A stretch of DNA of 64,000 bases from Calidifontibacillus erzurumensis (lineage in GTDB: Bacteria; Bacillota; Bacilli; Bacillales; Bacillaceae_J), in NCBI RefSeq assembly GCF_013303125.1, contig NZ_JABTTE010000010.1, positions 1-64,000 of the forward strand, read 5' to 3'. A program made the translations under genes and the position numbers. Below are positions 19,122 through 26,551 of this stretch, piece after piece. Positions within the stretch are counted from its first letter, which is position 1; each line of letters starts with the position of its first letter. The notes under the pieces were generated by a model. The model was not told the DNA's origin and did no database searches. It was given only the letters and a program-made list of their open reading frames with translations.

Positions 19122-19549
19122 GTGACTAATGAACCTGCGTTGAAAAAATTTTTTATCCCTATTATTTATTTAGCTGATTTCGCCCTTTTCTTATTTGTTG
19201 CTCTTTGCATTGCTGCTTTAAATTTGATTAATTTATTGAATATTATTACTGTCGATATGCCTTGGGAAGAACCAATTATTCTTACATCATCATTTATAAC
19301 TTCTTTGTCTTTTGTAATAGGATTAGCAATCATTTGTTTTTTTACAACAAATTTTTAATAGGAAGTAAAACATACCAAAAATTTAAAAGGACTATATTGG
19401 GTATGCTTTTTGGACTGAACACAATTGGTAGTGTACTTTGTGGAAGCATTATTTATGGTTCCAACTTCTCTCATTCTGACGGAATACTACTGCTAATTAT
19501 CACTTTATTAAGTGCTGTATTAACAAAAATGTTCATTTTTAAAAAGTAG
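19122..19549 (+). pseudogene. Frameshifted small membrane protein
   Basis: A GTG at 19122 after a TTGGAGG site opens a frame with two membrane helices that stops at 19358 (residues ...IICFFTTNF). From about 19340 a second frame continues with NKFLIGSKTYQKFKRT, two more hydrophobic helices, and a stop at 19549. Joined, the two parts give a four-helix protein of about 140 residues, so one frameshift in the T/A-rich stretch near 19340-19358 has split a single gene. It could also be a sequencing error or a programmed slip. I do not recognise the family. Confidence 0.65.
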
Positions 19550-19563
19550 GAATTTTTATTTCA

Positions 19564-19731
19564 ATAAAAGTTATCGATGAAACTCTTTTCATAAAAATTC
19601 AGGGCGGTATTAGTTTCTTTTTGAAAAGTAGTGGTGATATTGAAATTTCAATAGATAATTCTTTCGGAACTATCAATGAAATGTATTTAAAGGACGAAAA
19701 AAACAAAGTTTTAATATGGGCCAGAAAATAA
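19564..19731 (+). pseudogene. Short open frame without a start codon
   Basis: An open frame of 55 codons encodes a protein-like sequence (segments ETLFIKIQGGISFF and IEISIDNSFGTINEMYL) and ends in a double stop (TAA TAG), but it has no ATG, GTG or TTG with a ribosome site. It is probably the end of a lost gene. Family unknown. Confidence 0.35.
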
Positions 19732-19865
19732 TAGAAGGGAATCAAAAAATAGTTTTGGAAAACTAATGTAAAGATTAATTTTTTAGCTTTTTACAAATAA
19801 TTTTTGAATTTTAAATTATTGGTCATGTATTTTAATTTTTAATTTATGCTTTTTAACCTTAAAAT

Positions 19866-19877
19866 CTAACATGTTAG
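19866..19877. promoter_or_regulatory. 12-bp palindrome upstream of the CstA-family gene
   Basis: CTAACATGTTAG is an exact palindrome. It lies 33 bp before a TATAAT at 19911-19916 that could be the -10 of the CstA-family gene, so it is placed like a repressor or activator site. Confidence 0.45.
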
Positions 19878-19953
19878 TTTCAAAAACGACTCTATGAAAC
19901 TCTCCCCCTTTATAATGGAAGCGGATTCAATGATTTTAAAAGGGGGTTTTCTC

Positions 19954-21405
19954 TTGATTACGTTTTTAGTATGTATTGCTCTATTAATTTTAGGATATTT
20001 TACTTATGGGAAATTTGTAGAAAAAGTGTTTGGTGTAAATGTAGAGAGACCAACACCGGCATATACACATGGTGATGGTGTCGATTACGTTCCGATGAAC
20101 GTTACAAGAAATTCATTGATTCAGTTGTTAAATATTGCAGGAACGGGACCGATTTTCGGACCTATTATGGGGGCTTTGTATGGACCGGTCGCATTCATTT
20201 GGATCGTTGTAGGATGCATTTTTGCAGGTGCTGTTCATGATTATTTAACAGGAATGATTTCTTTACGTAATAAAGGAGCCCACTTACCTGAACTTGCAAC
20301 GAAATTTTTAGGGAAAGCCATGAAACATGTTGTCAATGCTTTTGCCCTTTTACTATTACTACTTGTTGGAACAGTATTTGTCACTACACCAGCCGATCTT
20401 CTTTACGTATTAATGGACGGTAAAGTACCTATTTTAATTCTTGTAGGAGCTATTTTCCTATACTATATATTAGCAACTTTAATGCCGATTGATAAAATTA
20501 TCGGACGTTTATATCCGTACTTTGGTGCATTGCTGATCATTAGTGCTGTTGGCGTATTTATTGGTCTTCTTGTAAAAGGAGCACCAATTCCAGAAATTTC
20601 TTTAAAGAATTTCCATCCAGATAATACTCCTATTTTCCCATTGATATTTTTCACAATTACTTGTGGGGCTTTATCTGGTTTCCATGCAACACAGTCACCG
20701 ATTATTTCTCGGACAACTGAAAATGAAAGACAAGGTCGAAAAATTTTCTACGGCATGATGATTGCAGAAGGAATCATTGCAATGATTTGGGCTGCAGCTG
20801 CTATGAGTTTATTTGATGGTTATGGCGGTTTGAAAGAAATGTTAGCTGCCGGTGGACCTGGACTTGTAGTTAGTGAAGTTTCCAAAATGATGCTTGGCGG
20901 TATTGGAGGAACGTTAGCTGTTTTAGGTGTTGTTGTATTGCCAATTACTTCTGGAGACACTGCTTTTAGAAGTGCACGTATGATTATCGCTGAATATTTG
21001 AATTATGCTCAAAAGAAATTGACAAGTCGCTTATGGATTGCTATTCCGTTATTTGCAATTTCCATTGTGTTAACACAAATTGACTTTAATATTTTATGGA
21101 GATACTTTAGCTGGGCAAACCAAACAACTGCGGTGATCGCATTGTTTGTCGGAGCAATGTATTTATATGTTGCCAAGAAAAACTACTTTATCGCTCTTAT
21201 CCCAGGAACATTTATTTTAGTGATGGTATTAGCTTACATCTTAAATGCACCTATTGGATTTAGGCTGCCAATGAACATTGCTTGGGTTGGCTCAGCAATA
21301 GGAACCGTTATTCTTTTAGCATTGTTCTTTAGAGCGGCAAATAAAAACCTTGCAAACAATCTTCCTCTTGAAGAAGACGTTTCAGATTGGAAAGGGGTTG
21401 CCTAA
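19954..21405 (+). CDS. cstA: CstA-family carbon starvation protein (pyruvate/peptide transporter)
   Basis: This integral membrane protein of about 483 residues has more than a dozen hydrophobic helices and the CstA motifs NIAGTGPIFGPIMGALYGP near residue 47 and GFHATQSPIISRTTENERQG near residue 245. CstA proteins import pyruvate or peptides during carbon starvation. It is the short form, lacking the long C-terminal part of the 598-residue B. subtilis CstA. I choose the TTG at 19954 because AAAAGGGGG precedes it and because a candidate -10 box (19911) lies downstream of the ATG at 19894, which excludes that ATG. ATG 19930 is also possible. A 52-residue protein is encoded just after it. Confidence 0.85.
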   Translation: MITFLVCIALLILGYFTYGKFVEKVFGVNVERPTPAYTHGDGVDYVPMNVTRNSLIQLLNIAGTGPIFGPIMGALYGPVAFIWIVVGCIFAGAVHDYLTGMISLRNKGAHLPELATKFLGKAMKHVVNAFALLLLLLVGTVFVTTPADLLYVLMDGKVPILILVGAIFLYYILATLMPIDKIIGRLYPYFGALLIISAVGVFIGLLVKGAPIPEISLKNFHPDNTPIFPLIFFTITCGALSGFHATQSPIISRTTENERQGRKIFYGMMIAEGIIAMIWAAAAMSLFDGYGGLKEMLAAGGPGLVVSEVSKMMLGGIGGTLAVLGVVVLPITSGDTAFRSARMIIAEYLNYAQKKLTSRLWIAIPLFAISIVLTQIDFNILWRYFSWANQTTAVIALFVGAMYLYVAKKNYFIALIPGTFILVMVLAYILNAPIGFRLPMNIAWVGSAIGTVILLALFFRAANKNLANNLPLEEDVSDWKGVA

Positions 21406-21408
21406 TCA

Positions 21409-21567
21409 ATGGGCTGCTGCAATCCTTTGCTGAGGGAAAAAGCAAAGGAACAGGAAGAACAAGTGAACAGGAATGGAAAAGAAAAACTGCCTGTTGCAGC
21501 AAAAATAGGGGCTGTTGGTATTACGATAATATTTGTTACGATTATGGGGATAATTTTATTGAATTGA
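21409..21567 (+). CDS. Small protein co-encoded with CstA, one membrane helix
   Basis: The 52-residue frame begins MGCCNPLLREKAKEQEEQ and ends with one hydrophobic helix (AAKIGAVGITIIFVTIMGII). It starts three bases after the CstA stop and is followed by a terminator, so it belongs to the same transcript. The acidic and basic N-terminal part is probably cytoplasmic. It has two adjacent cysteines near the start. It may be an accessory subunit of the transporter, which is inferred from position alone. Confidence 0.7.
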   Translation: MGCCNPLLREKAKEQEEQVNRNGKEKLPVAAKIGAVGITIIFVTIMGIILLN

Positions 21568-21623
21568 ATAATAGATTAGGTGAAAGACCGCATCATCGCT
21601 TAATCTAATTCTAGTGTATAGTA

Positions 21624-21656
21624 GGGGCTGTTCAAAAAGTGAACGGCTCCTTTTTA
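21624..21656 (+). terminator. Terminator of the CstA operon
   Basis: GGGGCTGTTC/GAACGGCTCC form a 10-pair stem with a six-base loop and run directly into TTTTT. Confidence 0.85.
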
Positions 21657-21776
21657 TAATGACAATTTTTACGAGTTCGAGAAGCGCATTTCTTCGTGAC
21701 AAAACGCCCTCTCTTTAAAATTCAATGTATCATCCGATCCAACGTGTTACATTTATATTTAAGAGGGGGCGATCAA

Positions 21777-22766
21777 TTGGATACTTTTTCTAACCTAACA
21801 GAGGATGAACTTTTAGAGAAGGAAGAGGCTTGGTGGAAAAGGGAGGACGAATTAAATTCTGACTGGATTTACGAAGGAGTTGAAATTTTTAAAAGTCTTT
21901 CGAAGGCGAATCCGAAAGAAATCCGTTATAAAGAAACCCTAAGCTATTTGCTTCTTTTGCAAGGAGAAGATTTAAAGCTGCGCCAGCATTCCTATGAAGA
22001 TGCAATCAAGTGTTTGAAGCAGGTTGTAAAACTTGATTCCAGCAATGCAAGAGCCCATTATAGATTAGGATTTCTTTATTTTTTTCAAAAGAGATGGACA
22101 AAATCTATTGATTCTTTTCAAATGTCTTTAAATTCATTGCCGAGGAAATTACGGAATCAACTGCAAAAGGATCAACAAATGAAAGCGCATTTTTATATAT
22201 TTAAAGTTGCAAAAATGATTTTAGAAGAGAACTTCAAGAAAGTTGAAAAGATTCCACCAAAGGATTTAGAGAATTTTGGTGAAATGAAACTGTTGCTAGA
22301 AGAAATGCAAAGTAGCAGGCAAGTTGAAGAAAAGCCTTACCAAATGATAGTAAATGGAGTAGAGGTTCGAAATATTAGTGAAAGAGAGTATGAAAAGCTT
22401 TCAGATCCTTTTGAAAATAAAGGTATGATTATTTTAAACTTCAAAAGTACGAATGATGTGACATTGTCGCTAAATGGGAAAGAAATTTTCATTACGTCGG
22501 CACTCGTTGCTTTGATTGAATATTTAATGCGAAATCCTGATGGGGTAAGCAGTGAAGATATTATTCAAAGAAAATATCGGTACTCAAGGGATCCCCATGC
22601 AAAATTAAGAAAAGATATTTCAAGATTACGAAGCCGCCTAAGGAGTATCCATGCAAACGAAACGTTGATTGAAACTATCGATGGTGGTTATCGATGGAAT
22701 TCTAGTTACAACTACAGAATCTTTAAACACAGTCGTGATGTAAGTACGGATCTGCTTCTGGATTAA
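21777..22766 (+). CDS. TPR protein with C-terminal winged-helix DNA-binding domain
   Basis: This protein of about 329 residues has TPR-like helical repeats in its first half (YKETLSYLLLLQGEDLK, then ARAHYRLGFLYFFQKRWTKS). An OmpR/PhoB-type winged helix lies at the C terminus (ITSALVALIEYLMRNPDGVS, then KLRKDISRLRSRLRS and ETIDGGYRWN). The combination suggests a one-component regulator. TTG 21777 is chosen because AAGAGGGGG lies seven bases upstream. A GTG at 21696 in the same frame would add 27 atypical residues. The stop codon lies in the loop of the terminator hairpin. Target genes are unknown. Confidence 0.75.
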   Translation: MDTFSNLTEDELLEKEEAWWKREDELNSDWIYEGVEIFKSLSKANPKEIRYKETLSYLLLLQGEDLKLRQHSYEDAIKCLKQVVKLDSSNARAHYRLGFLYFFQKRWTKSIDSFQMSLNSLPRKLRNQLQKDQQMKAHFYIFKVAKMILEENFKKVEKIPPKDLENFGEMKLLLEEMQSSRQVEEKPYQMIVNGVEVRNISEREYEKLSDPFENKGMIILNFKSTNDVTLSLNGKEIFITSALVALIEYLMRNPDGVSSEDIIQRKYRYSRDPHAKLRKDISRLRSRLRSIHANETLIETIDGGYRWNSSYNYRIFKHSRDVSTDLLLD

Positions 22767-22781
22767 TCCAGAGGCTTTTTT
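22754..22781 (+). terminator. Terminator overlapping the stop codon
   Basis: GCTTCTGGAT/ATCCAGAGGC form a ten-pair stem with a two-base loop, followed by seven T. The preceding gene's TAA starts in the loop. Confidence 0.85.
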
Positions 22782-22987
22782 AATGAGAAGAAAAAATTTT
22801 AAATCTTAGCTCTGAACGAAAAAACAGAATAATTTTGTGTGACAAGGGTGTCACAGCAAAATTGATATCATGCTCTTGCAAAAGGAAAGTTTGAGGAGGA
22901 GATGTTGACTTTGCCTTTTATATAAAATGTAGATGGGTATCCTTTGTTGAATGCTAAGATCAATATAAAAGTTAAAAGGGTGATTTA

Positions 22988-23848
22988 ATGGTAAATGTAT
23001 TTGTATATGGCACATTAAGAAAAAATGAATCCAATGCCAGTTTATTAAAAAATGCATTTTGTCTAGCTGAGCAAGCGTGGACAGAGGGAGTATTATTTGA
23101 TACGGGCTTTGGTTATCCAGCTATGACGCAATCTTCAACTGGATATGTTTTTGGAGAATTATATAAAGTAACAGAAAGTGAACTGCAAAGTTTAGATCAC
23201 CTAGAAGGGTATTCCCCAGGGAGCACTAATAATTTATATGATAGAGTGAAGCAGACCGTCTATACTGACCAAGGTGAAACAATGGCGTATGTTTATGTGG
23301 CAGGTCGTAAAGATCTTTTAGTCAAAAAAATTTCGAGCGGCGATTGGAAGGAGTATCGCTTAATAAATAGAGATCTAAAAGAGACTGTTCATTATTTTGC
23401 TTATGGCAGTTGCATGGATAATAAACGGTTTATTGAAGATGGAGCTAATCACTTTTTTCAAAAGATGAAAGGTGTAGGTATATTAAGCAACTATACCCTT
23501 CGCTTTACACGTAAATCATCCCAAGATGGGATGGGAAGGGCTGATATAGTGGAAGAGGGCGGTATTGTAGAGGGGAAAGTGTACGAAATTCCGATTCAAG
23601 CTTTAAAAGATTATTTATATCGTCGCGAAGGTGTGCCGTTTGCTTATCGACCGACATTTGTAACGGTTAATTTAAACGGAAAAATGGTCGAAGCTCTAAC
23701 TTTTGTAGTTAAAAACAAGGAAAACGAAACCGCACCACCAGACTGGTATGCAGAAGAAATTTTGCGCGGTGGAAGTGAGGTTTTATCAGAAGAATATATT
23801 GATAGGGTAAGAGAACATATCCATATGTTAAAAATTAGAGGACGTTAA
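22988..23848 (+). CDS. ykqA: Double gamma-glutamylcyclotransferase-like protein YkqA
   Basis: The 286-residue protein contains two GGCT/AIG2-like domains. The first opens VNVFVYGTLRKNESN and contains the substrate-side glutamate region SLDHLEGY. The second starts at VHYFAYGSCMDNKRF near residue 136 and contains YLYRREGVPFAYRP. B. subtilis YkqA has the same double arrangement and a similar length. These domains typically cleave gamma-glutamyl compounds to 5-oxoproline, but YkqA itself is uncharacterised. A terminator follows immediately. Confidence 0.87.
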   Translation: MVNVFVYGTLRKNESNASLLKNAFCLAEQAWTEGVLFDTGFGYPAMTQSSTGYVFGELYKVTESELQSLDHLEGYSPGSTNNLYDRVKQTVYTDQGETMAYVYVAGRKDLLVKKISSGDWKEYRLINRDLKETVHYFAYGSCMDNKRFIEDGANHFFQKMKGVGILSNYTLRFTRKSSQDGMGRADIVEEGGIVEGKVYEIPIQALKDYLYRREGVPFAYRPTFVTVNLNGKMVEALTFVVKNKENETAPPDWYAEEILRGGSEVLSEEYIDRVREHIHMLKIRGR

Positions 23849-23870
23849 AATGGGTACATTTACACGAAAC

Positions 23871-23916
23871 GAGCACAACAAGTAGTTTGTTTATTACTCG
23901 TTGTGCTTTTTTTTTT
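23871..23916 (+). terminator. Terminator after ykqA
   Basis: AGCACAAC/GTTGTGCT with an additional AAGTA/TACTC pairing gives a long hairpin ending in about ten T. Confidence 0.9.
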
Positions 23917-23988
23917 GAAAAACTTTAAAACTAAACTGTCTAAAAGAGTGTTATTGTTAATAGAAATTGTGATTTATGCCATCTGGAT

Positions 23989-25119
23989 TTATTTTTGTAC
24001 AGAAATTCGTGATTGAGTTTTCTTTTTTAACTCCCATTGGTTTAACATTCTAAAAACGGGAGGGAGTAACATACAAACAGAAATTACCCGGAGTACTTGC
24101 ATCGTGACAACGAAAGTGGCGTCTGCTTGAAGGACTAGTGCTGTAGTTGCCATTTCGGTAATGCCACCTGGCGTAAAAGCCAAAGCTGATGTGATAAATG
24201 ACAAATCTGAAAAAACATAAACTAAGTATGCACATAAAAACATAGAAGATATGAATAGAATCGTGCATATGGAAGATACTATTAGTATCCTTTTTAAACC
24301 TATAAACATACTTTTCTTCCATTTGGAACCGATGCTTGCACCTATAAAAATTTGAGAGATAACGATAAACCAATGAGGCCACCAGGCGATTATATCAATT
24401 CCAAAATATAAGGATACAATTGATTTAAACAAGGCAATAAATGCCATACTTCCAATGAGCCAAGGTGCAGGAAATTTTAAATATCTTACTATATAATATC
24501 CGGTTACAGCTACAAGGATAAACAAAGCTGTCCAAGTCAATTGATTCGTATTGAAACTTAAGGACGAAGAAGTTACATGATTTGAATTTGTATGGAAAAA
24601 TAAGGTAGAAAGGAAAACAGGAATAAATAATATCACTAAAAAGGCACGTATCGATTGAATAATGCTGACAATTCCCGTATTCGCCCCTACTTCTTCAGCA
24701 ATGCCAGGAATTGTGGAAAGGCCTCCGGGTGCTGTTGAGAAAAAACTAGTCAATAAATCCAAATTTGTGAATTTCCATAAGATCAGACCGAACAGTAAAG
24801 ATAAAGCTGTTGAAATGAGCAGCAAAGTTAAAATAATTAGCCAATTGTCTTTTAAAATAAACAAAATGGAAGTATTCATTTTTTGACCTAATTCTATCCC
24901 TATAATAAACTGACCGGTATATAGCCAATGCTTTTGAATAACTTTTGATCCAATGGGGACCTCCAGAAATCTTGGTTGTAGAATAGATAGCAAGGTTGCA
25001 AATACCATTGTACCAATTAACCAGCCTATTGACAGGCCTGTTAGAGAAAGGAGAAATCCCCCGATACTGCTTATGGCAACAAAACAAATGTTTTGGAAAA
25101 AAGTTCTATAACCTTTCAT
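23989..25119 (-). CDS. AbrB-family membrane protein
   Basis: This 376-residue membrane protein has about ten helices arranged as two copies of the AbrB-duplication domain (COG3180, sometimes called a putative ammonia monooxygenase). The repeated motif TAPGGLSTIPGIAEEVGAN near residue 130 recurs as FTPGGITEMATTALVLQAD near residue 316. No enzyme activity is established for the family, and transporter function is more likely. AAGGA precedes the ATG. It is convergent with ykqA and isolated on its strand. Confidence 0.88.
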   Translation of the reverse strand: MKGYRTFFQNICFVAISSIGGFLLSLTGLSIGWLIGTMVFATLLSILQPRFLEVPIGSKVIQKHWLYTGQFIIGIELGQKMNTSILFILKDNWLIILTLLLISTALSLLFGLILWKFTNLDLLTSFFSTAPGGLSTIPGIAEEVGANTGIVSIIQSIRAFLVILFIPVFLSTLFFHTNSNHVTSSSLSFNTNQLTWTALFILVAVTGYYIVRYLKFPAPWLIGSMAFIALFKSIVSLYFGIDIIAWWPHWFIVISQIFIGASIGSKWKKSMFIGLKRILIVSSICTILFISSMFLCAYLVYVFSDLSFITSALAFTPGGITEMATTALVLQADATFVVTMQVLRVISVCMLLPPVFRMLNQWELKKKTQSRISVQK

Positions 25120-25548
25120 AAAATCCTTCTTTCGAAATATTTTCTCTTTATGATGGTTAGATAACTACAATATAGTAAAATTCCGAAAATTTGTATAATA
25201 GAATATTTTTTTGGGCCCCAATAAAAATTATTTATGACCTCCCTGAATGGTTTAAAAATTTGAGAATAAGCAATTTGAAGGTACATTTATAACTTGATAG
25301 AAAATTAAAATTTTATGGGTGAGATCAAGCAAATAATTTAAGAGTGGAGAAATTCAGACTGAGTTCATTTTGTTATGCAAAATACATTAGATGATCCATG
25401 TGGAGTAAGCGGATTTTTTTCTTCATTAAATAGATAATGTTGGTATGTCTTATTTGGATGATAAAAAAACAGCTATCCCGACCTTAGGATAAGGTAGGAT
25501 AGCTACTTTTTGTTTGGAGGCTAATGGGAGATGACGGATCTTTTTTAC
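25120..25548. other. Intergenic gap between AbrB-family and VanZ genes
   Basis: Apart from the hairpin at 25466-25510 I see nothing coding. The AbrB-family promoter should lie near 25125-25200 on the minus strand, where the sequence is AT-rich. Confidence 0.35.
25466..25510 (-). terminator. Bidirectional-type terminator after the VanZ gene
   Basis: AGCTATCC..ACCTTA pairs with TAAGGT-AGGATAGCT. Read on the minus strand it ends in a run of seven T. On the plus strand it also meets CTTTTT. Confidence 0.8.
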
Positions 25549-25962
25549 TTAATTTTTAATAATAAAATGCCGTTCATTGATTTCTACAAGCCCCAGCAGC
25601 AATGGAAATAAAATCATTAAAAAGAAGAGAAAGTACCTTGCGACGGGCAAGGCTTCTTTATTTAATGAAAATAAATATGGGAGCAGCATTCCAGTACATA
25701 CCCCAAGTAGATTGGCAACTGCATCCCAAAGCTCAGCCGTTCGATTGGGTAAAATGAATTGCCGGTATTCCTCAGCTATTCCAATCAATGAAAGTGTGAA
25801 CCAAATAATCGCCAGACCCCTTAACCTAAATTTTTTACAAGTTAAGGTGACAATCAAAAGGCTGACGCAAAAAGAAACGATGGCAAATAGCTCAAAATGC
25901 ATGAGCTTATCATGCCCAAACAATACTTTCGTATTAAACTCCACCACGTTTTTCATTCCCAT
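25549..25962 (-). CDS. VanZ-family membrane protein
   Basis: This 137-residue protein has four hydrophobic helices and the VanZ-like pattern GHDKLMHFELFA near the start and EEYRQFILPNRTAELWDAVANLLGV in the middle, where the conserved Asp and Asn are retained. VanZ proteins can give low-level glycopeptide tolerance, but most bacterial members have unknown roles. It is a single-gene unit followed by a terminator. Confidence 0.8.
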   Translation of the reverse strand: MGMKNVVEFNTKVLFGHDKLMHFELFAIVSFCVSLLIVTLTCKKFRLRGLAIIWFTLSLIGIAEEYRQFILPNRTAELWDAVANLLGVCTGMLLPYLFSLNKEALPVARYFLFFLMILFPLLLGLVEINERHFIIKN

Positions 25963-26197
25963 CCATTTAAACTCCCTACAGTACTTGTTTTGACAAAATC
26001 AAGCGGGAATATTCATTAAAATTATGAAAGTTCGCACCTCAATCATTAAATGGAGGGTTTTGATTTGTAAAATTATGCAGGGAGTGGTGTGGAGAGATGG
26101 GGGGTTTTTAAACTTTAAAGAGTGTCAAAGGAAGGGACAGAGCCGGTGTACTGCCCCTTACCACTACACCACTATTCAATGTCTCTAAATCATTACA

Positions 26198-26548
26198 TTA
26201 CCAATCCTCAATGGCAGCCCATTCGCTTGGGTAGTTTTTGAGGAATTTTGTTAAACCGACGATTTGAAACATTTTTTCATAATGGTATTCAAGACCGAAA
26301 GTGCGGATGGAAACCTGCTTTTCGTGCAATAATTTCGACATTCGAAATAGATAGGCGATACCGGCGCTGTTTATATAATTTACTTTTGTAAAGTCTACTA
26401 CTAAAATGTTTTTATCATTTGGAAGTCCATTTTCCCAGTCGTAGTATTTTAACAGTTTCTCGCCAGAGGTTTTTGTAAGGTCTCCAGTTAATTGAAGTAA
26501 ACAAACATCTTTATGATCATTTAAAGAGATTATTAATTCTGCTTCCAC
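26198..26548 (-). CDS. STAS-domain anti-sigma factor antagonist
   Basis: This 116-residue protein has a STAS fold like SpoIIAA and RsbV. The conserved phosphorylatable serine is in YINSAGIAYLF near residue 62. It starts three bases after the PP2C/kinase gene, so the two are translated together. In such partner-switch modules the unphosphorylated STAS protein binds the anti-sigma kinase. No sigma factor gene is adjacent, so the controlled output is unknown. Confidence 0.88.
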   Translation of the reverse strand: MEAELIISLNDHKDVCLLQLTGDLTKTSGEKLLKYYDWENGLPNDKNILVVDFTKVNYINSAGIAYLFRMSKLLHEKQVSIRTFGLEYHYEKMFQIVGLTKFLKNYPSEWAAIEDW

Positions 26549-26551
26549 TTT

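Noticed and set aside
25577-25993. Open frame of 138 codons on the plus strand
   Set aside because: It is antisense to the VanZ gene, which has the family motifs.
26135-26185. Possible tRNA-like fragment on the minus strand (gtggtgtagtggtaagg)
   Set aside because: It resembles the D-arm side of a tRNA, but there is no acceptor or T-arm partner, so it is treated as chance.
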